The position numbers and the translations under genes are program-made. A model generated the notes under the pieces. It searched no databases, was not told where the DNA came from, and saw only the letters and a program-made list of their open reading frames with translations. A stretch of DNA of 18,281 bases from Nitratifractor sp. GTDB lineage: Bacteria; Campylobacterota; Campylobacteria; Campylobacterales; Sulfurovaceae. Of this stretch, positions 1-5,288 are shown in pieces (positions within the stretch are counted from its first letter, which is position 1; each line of letters begins with the position of its first letter). The stretch lies in assembly GCA_015485845.1 (NCBI GenBank), contig WFSU01000072.1, forward strand, positions 1-18,281, written 5' to 3'.

Positions 1-48
1 GAATTGACGCTTGATCAAATCTTCGCTGAGCCTCGGAGAATCGCATGA
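1..48 (+). CDS. 3' end of an unidentified gene (partial)
   Basis: Frame 1 is open from the left edge and ends in TGA at 46-48. The last 15 residues read ELTLDQIFAEPRRIA. The stop overlaps the ATG of the next gene in an ATGA junction, the usual sign of translational coupling, so I believe this is the true frame of an upstream gene in the same operon. The fragment is too short to name. The alternative is that it is simply a short open stretch carrying the next gene's ribosome binding site (GGAG at 35-38). Confidence 0.5.
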   Translation, partial: ELTLDQIFAEPRRIA

Positions 49-1097
49 CCCAGCTCTACCACCTCTCCCACATCGACCTCGATGGCTATGGATGTCAATA
101 CCTCTCGACACAGGTGTTTGAACAGGGTCACTACTACAATGCCAACTACGGCCCGGAAGTGACCGCCCGCCTCGAAGAGATCATCGCTCAGATTGAGCGG
201 GATCAGTACATCAACAAAACGGCCGATGAGCGCCTCATCCTCATCACTGACCTCAACCTCACCGCCAAAGAGGCCAAATGGATCGAGAAAGAAGCCGCCC
301 GTGTCGGTGCCGGGCTTCAACTCCTCGACCACCACGGCACCGGCGCCAAGATCGCCGAACGCCACCCCGAGTGGTACACCCTCGACACCACCCGCTGCGC
401 CACCCTCATCACCTACGACTGGTTGCGAAAGCGATGGGGATTTGACCCGGAAGGCACCTACTACACCATCGTCCAGACCATCAATGCCATCGACATCTGG
501 CAAGAACAGGATAGCCACTTCGAGTACGGCAAAGTGGGATTGGGGATGATCTCAGGCGCTCGTGAGATCAATCGCGTTCTCTTCCCGGCCGAGGATCGCG
601 CGTTCAAGCTCACCCTCATCGACGCCGCCAAAGAACGTGCCACCCTCCCCGACGCTCCCATCGTCCTCGATGACGACCTCCATGGAGTCAAAAAAGCCTT
701 TTTCCGTCAGGAGAAAAACGACACCAAAGACAACCTCGTCGCCGAGTACATCACCCGGCTGCTGACCGCTGACAAACAACGCCTCACCATCCACTACGGC
801 GACTACAAAGGAATCCTCACCTACAGCGCCGGCAACACGTCCCTCATCGGCAACGCCTTCCTCACCGCCAATCCTGACTACGATTTCTACATGGATGTCA
901 ACAGCCGAGGCAACTTCTCCCTGCGCTCCAACAACAAACTCGACGTCTCCGCCATGGCCGAAGTCATCGGCAACGGAGGCGGCCACCCCAACGCCGCCGG
1001 CGGCAAGATCAAAGAGTATAAAGACTCGTTTGTGTATGCGGAGATTCGGACGTTTGTGCAGGAGTATATAAATGAAAAAATAGAAGTTAGAAATTAG
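45..1097 (+). CDS. DHH-family phosphoesterase (oligoribonuclease / NrnA-like)
   Basis: A 350-residue cytosolic protein of the DHH superfamily, metal-dependent phosphoesterases that include the nanoRNA/pAp-degrading NrnA and RecJ. Visible motifs are HIDLDGYG (residues 9-16, motif I, metal-binding H9, D11, D13), a TDLN strand at 68-71 (motif II Asp), LLDHHGTG at 93-100 (the DHH signature), and AIDIWQ at 148-153 (fourth acidic motif). The C-terminal DHHA1 substrate-binding signature GGGHPNAAGG is at 311-320. The start at 45 has GGAG about 6 bases upstream and overlaps the preceding frame's stop. RNA oligomers or pAp are the likely substrates by family; cyclic dinucleotide activity cannot be judged. 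Oddity: the last residues (IEVRN) and the TAG stop are encoded inside a 7-bp repeat array, so the C-terminal tail may not be ancestral. Confidence 0.85.
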   Translation: MTQLYHLSHIDLDGYGCQYLSTQVFEQGHYYNANYGPEVTARLEEIIAQIERDQYINKTADERLILITDLNLTAKEAKWIEKEAARVGAGLQLLDHHGTGAKIAERHPEWYTLDTTRCATLITYDWLRKRWGFDPEGTYYTIVQTINAIDIWQEQDSHFEYGKVGLGMISGAREINRVLFPAEDRAFKLTLIDAAKERATLPDAPIVLDDDLHGVKKAFFRQEKNDTKDNLVAEYITRLLTADKQRLTIHYGDYKGILTYSAGNTSLIGNAFLTANPDYDFYMDVNSRGNFSLRSNNKLDVSAMAEVIGNGGGHPNAAGGKIKEYKDSFVYAEIRTFVQEYINEKIEVRN

Positions 1098-1101
1098 AAA
1101 T
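1081..1101 (+). repeat. Heptamer array (TAGAAGT, TAGAAAT x2) over the end of the DHH gene
   Basis: Three consecutive 7-bp units, TAGAAGT, TAGAAAT, TAGAAAT. The third unit contains the TAG stop (1095-1097) of the DHH gene. Positions 1088-1101 are perfectly complementary over 14 bases to 1129-1142 in the oppositely oriented array, with a 27-base loop, so transcripts from either side could form a hairpin between the two convergent genes. Confidence 0.85.
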
Positions 1102-1128
1102 TATAGTTGGGAGTGTCTTTAGCAAAAC

Positions 1129-1163
1129 ATTTCTAATTTCTACTCTCTAATTTCTAATTCTCA
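1129..1163 (-). repeat. Heptamer array of five units starting at the recR stop
   Basis: Read on the minus strand from the recR stop: TGAGAAT, TAGAAAT, TAGAGAG, TAGAAAT, TAGAAAT. The stop codon TGA (1161-1163) occupies the TAG position of the first unit. It faces the array at 1081-1101 and may act with it as a two-way terminator hairpin, though neither side has a classical GC-rich stem plus U-run. Confidence 0.85.
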
Positions 1164-1730
1164 AACTCTCACCCGCGCCTCCATCGCCCTTCCCAGCGAC
1201 ATCATATCGATATTTTCCAGTTCGACACCGGTCGGAACCCCCTGGGCAATTTTGGTAAAGAGGAGATCACGGCCGGAGAGTTTCTCCTCGATGTAGAGGA
1301 TCATCGTATCGGTTGCGATGCTGGGTGGGAAGGCGAAAATCACCTCTTCGACCCCTTCGGTCTGATGCAACAGATGGCTCTCATCCATATCTTCCAGGCG
1401 TGAAATAACGTAGTAGACACCGTTGTACTGACCGCTCTCCTCGACACTGAGGATGTCTTTGGCACTCTGGACGATGCAGAGCTGGGTACGATCCCGTCCG
1501 GTGTCGGCACAGATGGAACACAGCTCATCTTCACTCATGTTGTGACAATGGAGGCATTTGTGGATGGAATTGACCCCGTCTTCAATGGCATGGGCGAGCT
1601 TCACCCCGCTGAAGCCGTCAACCATCGCGATATGGTACGCCAGACGAATAGCGCTTTTCTTGCCGATACCGGGCAAAGCATTGAACGCTTCGACAAGGTT
1701 TTCGAAGGGTTCGATTTTGTAGCGTTTCAT
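1161..1730 (-). CDS. recR: Recombination mediator protein RecR
   Basis: A 189-residue RecR (family usually about 200). RecR forms a ring that loads RecA on gapped DNA in the RecF(O)R pathway. Seen here: a helix-hairpin-helix with LPGIGKKSA at 19-27, a zinc finger with Cys59, Cys62, Cys71 and Cys74, and a Toprim domain from about residue 83 (LCIVQSAKDILSVEESG). The first Toprim acidic position, normally Glu in a VVE motif, is Gln88 here, and the usual GG..SP..G stretch after the Toprim strand is replaced by SRLEDMDESH. Its ATG shares one base with the TAA stop of the upstream Dabb gene (TAATG), so the two are translationally coupled. The stop lies in a heptamer array. Confidence 0.93.
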   Translation of the reverse strand: MKRYKIEPFENLVEAFNALPGIGKKSAIRLAYHIAMVDGFSGVKLAHAIEDGVNSIHKCLHCHNMSEDELCSICADTGRDRTQLCIVQSAKDILSVEESGQYNGVYYVISRLEDMDESHLLHQTEGVEEVIFAFPPSIATDTMILYIEEKLSGRDLLFTKIAQGVPTGVELENIDMMSLGRAMEARVRV

Positions 1731-2020
1731 TAATCTTCGTAATCGACCACTTTCGTATACTCCGCCACTGACTTGATGTATTCAATGACTTCAAGGTGTA
1801 CCGGATGAACAGCATACGCTTCGAGCCCCTCTTGATCATCAAAACGAGCCGTCAATGCCAGATCCATCGCCCGATCCTCCTCAGCAAAATTGACCCCGAC
1901 TTCGATAAAACGAAGGCTTTCTACCTTTCCCATCATGGCCTCGATGCGTCGTTTGGCCTCGAGGGCATTTTCAGTTTTATTCTCCGGTTTAAGTGCGATA
2001 AAGACAATGTGGGTGATCAT
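1730..2020 (-). CDS. Dabb-domain (stress-responsive alpha/beta barrel) protein
   Basis: A 96-residue protein made of a single ferredoxin-like Dabb domain: first strand MITHIVFIALKP, a central helix near 18-31, and the family's HPVHLEVIEYI segment near residues 71-82. Dabb proteins form dimeric alpha/beta barrels; most have no defined function, and a few bind or cyclise small substrates. The start has AAGGA 6 bases upstream on the minus strand. It is the first gene of a two-gene unit with recR, overlapping by one base. A TATAAT box at 2048-2053 lies at a suitable distance. Nothing in the sequence links its function to RecR beyond co-transcription. Confidence 0.8.
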   Translation of the reverse strand: MITHIVFIALKPENKTENALEAKRRIEAMMGKVESLRFIEVGVNFAEEDRAMDLALTARFDDQEGLEAYAVHPVHLEVIEYIKSVAEYTKVVDYED

Positions 2021-2047
2021 AAAAATATCCTTGGAAAATTTGGGCTA

Positions 2048-2053
2048 ATTATA
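2048..2053 (-). promoter_or_regulatory. -10 box for the Dabb-recR unit
   Basis: A perfect TATAAT on the minus strand, 28 bases upstream of the Dabb ATG and without a clear -35, as is normal for Campylobacterota sigma70 promoters. On the other strand TAGAAT at 2066-2071 could serve dnaJ. The divergent promoters would then lie about 15 bases apart. Confidence 0.6.
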
Positions 2054-2104
2054 CTACAAGTATGGTAGAATTCGCGAAAACTTTCCATGAAGTGAGCACA
2101 GAAT

Positions 2105-3226
2105 ATGAAATCAATGGATTACTACGAAATACTGCAGATCAGTCGCGATGCCAGTGGTGCCGAGATCAAAAAAGCCTACCGAAAACTGGCCATCCAGTAC
2201 CATCCGGACAAAAATCCCGGAGACAAAGAGGCCGAAGAGAGGTTTAAATACATCAACGAAGCGTATGAAATCCTCAGCAATGACGAAAAACGCCAGATCT
2301 ACGACCGCTACGGCAAAGAGGGTCTCGAGCGTCAGGGGGGCGGTTTCCATGCCAACAGTATGGACGATATCATGGATATTTTCAACTCCATGTTCGGGGG
2401 CGGATTTGGCGGAGGGGGTCAGCGGAGGCGCGATCCTTCGGCCAAGTATGCACTGGATTTTGAGATCGAATTACGCTTGAGTTTCCACGAAGCGATCTTC
2501 GGCGTCAAAAAAGAGATTCCCATCACATACAAAGTCCCCTGCCAGGCGTGCAGCGGTACCGGAGCCGAAGGGGGTAAGATGACCACTTGTGCCACCTGTG
2601 GCGGCCAGGGGCAAGTGGTGATGCGGCAGGGCTTTATGACGTTTGCTCAGGAGTGTCCGCATTGCCATGGAGCGGGGCAAACAGCCGCCAGCGCGTGCTC
2701 CCAGTGTCACGGCAAAGGTTATGAGACCAAGAAACAAACTGTCACGATCGACATTCCTGCCGGCGTCGATACCGGAAACCGCCTGCGGGCTCAAGGCTAT
2801 GGCAATGAAGACCGTCATGGAAGACGAGGCGATCTGTATATTACCTTCTTTGTCGAGGAGGATGAGCATTTCGTCCGCGAAGGGAACGACATCTTCATCG
2901 AAGTGCCCGTCTTCTTCACCCAGTGTGTCCTCGGACAGAGCATCACCATCCCCTCACTGCGCGGCGAACTCGAACTCAACCTCAAACCCGGCACCCGTGA
3001 CCGTGAACAATTTGTGTTCAATGGCGAAGGAGTCGCCGACGTCCACAGCGGGCGCAAAGGACGTCTCGTCGCCCAAATCAAAATGACCCTCCCCAAAAAG
3101 CTCACCGCTGAGCAGCAGGAGCAACTTGTGAAACTTCAAGAGAGTTTCGGCATCGAAAGTCATCCACACAAAGGGGCATTTGAAAGTGCCTTCAAGCGGG
3201 TCAAAACATGGTTTGGAAAAGAGTAG
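2105..3226 (+). CDS. dnaJ: Chaperone protein DnaJ
   Basis: A 373-residue class I Hsp40, co-chaperone that stimulates DnaK ATPase and presents substrates. In order: J domain (residues 4-70) with YHPDKNPG carrying HPD; Gly/Phe-rich linker near 78-105 (GGGF, MFGGGFGGGG); zinc-binding domain with four CxxCxGxG repeats (CQACSGTG, CATCGGQG, CPHCHGAG, CSQCHGKG) between about 147 and 210; then the C-terminal substrate-binding domains. Length and architecture are complete. A second ATG three codons in (MDYYEIL) is an equally good start; the Shine-Dalgarno signal is weak for both. The gene stands alone, divergent from Dabb-recR, and is not next to dnaK or grpE, which is usual in this phylum. Confidence 0.95.
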   Translation: MKSMDYYEILQISRDASGAEIKKAYRKLAIQYHPDKNPGDKEAEERFKYINEAYEILSNDEKRQIYDRYGKEGLERQGGGFHANSMDDIMDIFNSMFGGGFGGGGQRRRDPSAKYALDFEIELRLSFHEAIFGVKKEIPITYKVPCQACSGTGAEGGKMTTCATCGGQGQVVMRQGFMTFAQECPHCHGAGQTAASACSQCHGKGYETKKQTVTIDIPAGVDTGNRLRAQGYGNEDRHGRRGDLYITFFVEEDEHFVREGNDIFIEVPVFFTQCVLGQSITIPSLRGELELNLKPGTRDREQFVFNGEGVADVHSGRKGRLVAQIKMTLPKKLTAEQQEQLVKLQESFGIESHPHKGAFESAFKRVKTWFGKE

Positions 3227-3248
3227 AAGAGTAATAGAAGAAGAAGTC

Positions 3249-3268
3249 GAAGCGCGAAAATGCGCTTC
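3249..3268. terminator. Hairpin between convergent dnaJ and HU genes
   Basis: A 7-bp stem GAAGCGC / GCGCTTC with a six-base A-rich loop, 22 bases after the dnaJ stop and 17 bases after the HU stop. On the minus strand it is followed by a T/C-rich stretch (GACTTCTTCTTC), so it best fits a terminator for the HU gene. For dnaJ there is no U-run. Confidence 0.45.
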
Positions 3269-3285
3269 TGAAGGCAGTACGACAA

Positions 3286-3564
3286 TCAGCCGGCGACTGC
3301 ATCTTTGATGGTTTTGCCAAATTTGAATTTCGGGGCAGTATGAGCGGGCTTTTTGTATGTTTTGTTGGTGCCGGGAACTTTGCCCTCTTTGGCCGCAACT
3401 TCAGCGGTAGAGAAGGTACCGAAACCTACGAGAGAAACGCTCTCTTTTTTAACCAGTGCAGCGGTAACAGCATCGGTAAATGCCTTAACAGCTTTCTCGG
3501 CTGCTGCTTTGCTCTCGTAACCACCTTGCTCTTTTACCAACTCAACAAAATCTGCTTTTGTCAT
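3286..3564 (-). CDS. hup: HU family DNA-binding protein
   Basis: A 92-residue bacterial histone-like protein that bends DNA and compacts the nucleoid as a dimer. The N-terminal helices (MTKADFVELVKEQGGYESKA) are followed by the family signature region VGFGTFS near residues 46-52. The DNA-contacting beta arm contains VPGTNKTYKKPAHTAP, with the conserved prolines, and the C-terminal FKFGKTIKDAV closes the fold. The start is supported by AAAGGA about 7 bases upstream. It is monocistronic: dnaJ converges on it and non-coding DNA lies upstream. The -10 candidate sits inside a long inverted repeat, which could be an operator. Confidence 0.93.
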   Translation of the reverse strand: MTKADFVELVKEQGGYESKAAAEKAVKAFTDAVTAALVKKESVSLVGFGTFSTAEVAAKEGKVPGTNKTYKKPAHTAPKFKFGKTIKDAVAG

Positions 3565-3593
3565 CTGATTGTCCTTTGGAATAATTTTAATCG

Positions 3594-3626
3594 ACCGATT
3601 GTATAGAACACTTCCTTACAATCGGT
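3594..3626. promoter_or_regulatory. 10-bp inverted repeat covering the HU -10 box
   Basis: ACCGATTGTA (3594-3603) and TACAATCGGT (3617-3626) are perfect inverted repeats separated by 13 bases. They extend to 12 bp in RNA if one G-U pair is allowed. On the minus strand TATACA (3605-3600) is a plausible -10 for HU, about 30 bases before its ATG, and the repeat arm overlaps it. This geometry suits a dimeric repressor site. A transcript hairpin is the alternative. Confidence 0.5.
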
Positions 3627-3953
3627 TGAGTTTGGGAGGGGTAACCCTCCGCCGCTCGCCTCAAACACGTAAAACGTGCTATCGCTGAAATCCCCCAACT
3701 ATCAGTAATGCAGAAATCAACCATTACACTTCTGATGAGTATTCTGAACTTGATCAAATATCAAGTCACGCGAAATAATAAAGTATTTAACCTTTATTTT
3801 AACTTTATTTGACGTAACTTTTGTGTTATACGGCACTTATTTGCCACCATGTATATCTTTGATACACAACATTGATCACATTATCCCTGATAGAGATTGA
3901 AATTTCCGGGATATATTTTAGGAAGAGATGTATTTGGAGAAAGAATGTGAGTA
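3627..3953. other. Gene-free stretch: hairpin cluster then AT-rich DNA
   Basis: No convincing ORF on either strand. The part next to HU is rich in stems: GGAGGG-GTAA-CCCTCC (3635-3650, a GNRA-type loop), CACGT-AAA-ACGTG (3666-3678), GTAATG/CATTAC (3705-3710 and 3722-3727), and CTTGAT/ATCAAG (3749-3765). From about 3770 it becomes AT-rich with several TATA-like strings, including TTATAC near 3826, and no promoter I would commit to. It could contain a small RNA or the remnant of a palindromic element. Confidence 0.4.
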
Positions 3954-4039
3954 TGGTGCGGCAGAGAGGATTTGAACCTCCACGGGCTTGCGCCCACCAG
4001 CCCCTCAAGCTGGCGTGTCTACCGTTCCACCACTGCCGC
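3954..4039 (-). tRNA. tRNA-Leu (anticodon GAG)
   Basis: On the minus strand the 86-base gene begins GCGGCAG and ends CTGCCGC-A-CCA, giving a perfect 7-bp acceptor stem with an encoded CCA. The anticodon stem-loop is CCAGC-TTGAGGG-GCTGG, anticodon GAG at 4004-4006, reading CUC/CUU leucine codons. A long variable arm (GGGCGCAAGCCC) marks it as a class II tRNA, and GTTCAAATC is the T loop. It lies downstream of atpE on the same strand. Confidence 0.95.
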
Positions 4040-4048
4040 GTGAAAACT

Positions 4049-4065
4049 GGATAGAAGAGCTATCC
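4049..4065. promoter_or_regulatory. Hairpin in the tRNA-Leu leader
   Basis: GGATAG and CTATCC pair across a five-base loop, 9 bases before the mature tRNA 5' end on the minus strand. It may be a processing or folding element of the precursor. No more can be said from the sequence. Confidence 0.3.
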
Positions 4066-4075
4066 GGTAGATTTG

Positions 4076-4101
4076 AACGGGCAGAATTATAACTGCCCGT
4101 T
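4076..4101 (-). terminator. 9-bp inverted repeat after atpE, with TATAAT in its loop
   Basis: AACGGGCAG and CTGCCCGTT are perfect inverted repeats with an 8-base A/T loop, 18 bases after the atpE stop. The GC-rich stem fits a terminator, although the U-run is poor (TTCAAATCT follows). The loop holds TATAAT (minus, 4091-4086) at a fair distance for a tRNA-Leu promoter with a leader of about 40 bases. It may serve both purposes. Confidence 0.5.
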
Positions 4102-4119
4102 ACTGAGAATAAGCTGAGC

Positions 4120-4431
4120 TTACCCGAGGTAAGGGTTGGCGTAGAGGGCAATCAAGGCGATAACGAGGGTATAGATGACCTGTGCTTCGATCATCGCGAG
4201 GGCGATGAACATGGTCGTCATCAATTTACCACCGAGACCGGGGTTGCGTGCCGTACCGGCGATGGTAGCTGCTGCTGTGCTACCCATACCAACCGCACCA
4301 CCGAGTGCTGCCAGACCAAGACCCACACCTGCTGCAACAACAGAGTAAGCCTGGATCATCGCTTTGCCACCCTCTTCACCGGCGAAAGCAAACGCGCCGA
4401 GTGCGAGGAAAAGTGCCAAATACTTTTTCAT
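4120..4431 (-). CDS. atpE: ATP synthase F0 subunit c
   Basis: A 103-residue proteolipid that forms the rotating c-ring of the membrane F0 sector. It starts with a short hydrophobic leader-like segment (MKKYLALFLALGAFAFA), typical of the longer epsilonproteobacterial c subunits. Two transmembrane helices follow: a Gly/Ala-rich helix (about 31-58, GVGLGLAALGGAVGMG) and a second helix (about 72-97) with the ion-carrying carboxylate Glu82 in MIEAQVIYTL. They are joined by the polar ARNP loop at 61-64. Nothing resembling a Na+-binding Gln/Glu signature stands out, so protons are assumed. AAGGA lies 7 bases before the ATG. As usual in this phylum the gene is separate from the other atp genes. Confidence 0.95.
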   Translation of the reverse strand: MKKYLALFLALGAFAFAGEEGGKAMIQAYSVVAAGVGLGLAALGGAVGMGSTAAATIAGTARNPGLGGKLMTTMFIALAMIEAQVIYTLVIALIALYANPYLG

Positions 4432-4533
4432 GAAAAATCCTTTTGTGAGTTGGGCTTTGAGTCCCCTTCGACTGACTCTCTGAGATCTGTTCGGCTTGCG
4501 TATCCCTACTGATCATCCCATTAAGACGGCGTT

Positions 4534-4539
4534 ATTATA
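4534..4539 (-). promoter_or_regulatory. -10 box for atpE
   Basis: TATAAT on the minus strand, about 100 bases upstream of the atpE ATG, implying a leader of roughly 95 bases. That leader contains a GAGTC/GACTC pairing near its 3' end. No -35 is recognisable. Confidence 0.5.
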
Positions 4540-4594
4540 TCGCGTTTGGCGTTAAAAGCCCTTTTTTTCAAGGATTTTTCTTCCTATTTTTGGG

Positions 4595-4600
4595 TAAAAT
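4595..4600 (+). promoter_or_regulatory. Possible -10 box for the L,D-transpeptidase gene
   Basis: TAAAAT 24 bases before the ATG; TATAAA a few bases downstream is an alternative. AAAGG lies about 6 bases before the start. Weak evidence only. Confidence 0.3.
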
Positions 4601-4624
4601 TCCTATAAAAGATAAAGGTTTAGA

Positions 4625-5200
4625 ATGTTTTTGAAACGTATGGTTCTAATGGTAATACTAATCACCCTCTCACTGTTTGCGGATAAATCTATGCCCAATC
4701 CCCACCAGGAAGTGGTACCCAAGAGTAAAACCGTCTTTGAAATTATCAATGCAGACGGGAGTCATAAAAGTATGAATCTCCACGGAAAAGAATTCATTGT
4801 AGTCTCTGTGCGTGAACGGGGGAGTGACGGACGTTTTTATGCCGTTGATCGGGATGGTGACGTTTGGTTTACCGGCCCGATCACTTCTGGAGCCAACGAC
4901 TTCCCGACCCCTTCAGGTATCTACACCGTCCTCAAGAAAAAACGGTATTACATGTCCAAAAACTACCCCGAACCTTCCGGGATCAACAACATGGACTACA
5001 GTATCTTTTTTACCAAATACGGCCATGCCCTCCACAAGGGTAACGTCGACTGGATGAGTCACGGATGCATCCATATCAGTCCCAAACACATCCCCACCCT
5101 CTTCCGATGGGCCAAAATCGGCCAAACCAAAATCGTCATCACCCGCAACACCTATATGCCGATTGCCAAGCCGGACTTGATTAAATATAATTTACGATAG
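4625..5200 (+). CDS. Exported L,D-transpeptidase (YkuD domain)
   Basis: A 191-residue protein with a hydrophobic N-terminal segment (residues 1-19, FLKRMVLMVILITLSLFA) that should send it to the periplasm. The YkuD catalytic region has a GHALHKG element (133-139) and the active-site motif SHGCIHIS at 145-152, with Cys148 as nucleophile and His137/His146 as partners. The usual Arg after SHGCI is His150. The fold strand PTPSGIYTVLKKK (94-106) is also typical. Enzymes of this family cross-link peptidoglycan or attach or trim peptides at diaminopimelate; which of these applies here is unknown. The domain stands alone, with no LysM or peptidoglycan-binding module. It converges on pnp. The stop TAG begins a degenerate heptamer (TAGAAGA). 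Confidence 0.87.
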   Translation: MFLKRMVLMVILITLSLFADKSMPNPHQEVVPKSKTVFEIINADGSHKSMNLHGKEFIVVSVRERGSDGRFYAVDRDGDVWFTGPITSGANDFPTPSGIYTVLKKKRYYMSKNYPEPSGINNMDYSIFFTKYGHALHKGNVDWMSHGCIHISPKHIPTLFRWAKIGQTKIVITRNTYMPIAKPDLIKYNLR

Positions 5201-5204
5201 AAGA

Positions 5205-5255
5205 TTGGGGCTGGGACTTCAGTCCCACTGAACGGGGCTAAAGCCCCTGCTCCAA
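5205..5255. repeat. Three-stem palindromic element (REP-like), copy 1
   Basis: The outer stem is TTGGGGC (5205-5211) with GCTCCAA (5249-5255), including one G-T pair. It encloses two hairpins, GGGACT-TC-AGTCCC (5213-5226) and GGGGCT-AA-AGCCCC (5234-5247). The same design recurs at 12749-12798 with different outer-stem and second-hairpin bases that still pair. Located between the convergent ends of the L,D-transpeptidase gene and pnp, where it can also act as a terminator. It resembles REP sequences mobilised by REP-associated (RAYT/TnpA-REP) transposases; no such transposase is in the window. Confidence 0.8.
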
Positions 5256-5262
5256 ACGTAAA

Positions 5263-5288
5263 ATTTCTAATTTCTAATTTCTAATTTA
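5263..5288 (-). repeat. Heptamer array at the pnp stop
   Basis: Read on the minus strand: the pnp stop TAA starts a shortened unit TAAAT, followed by three perfect TAGAAAT units and then TTTT. It points toward the palindromic element at 5205-5255. Confidence 0.85.

Noticed and set aside
3809..3832. Sigma70 promoter TTGACG...TATACG
   Set aside because: The spacer is only 12 bases and no gene starts downstream on that strand.
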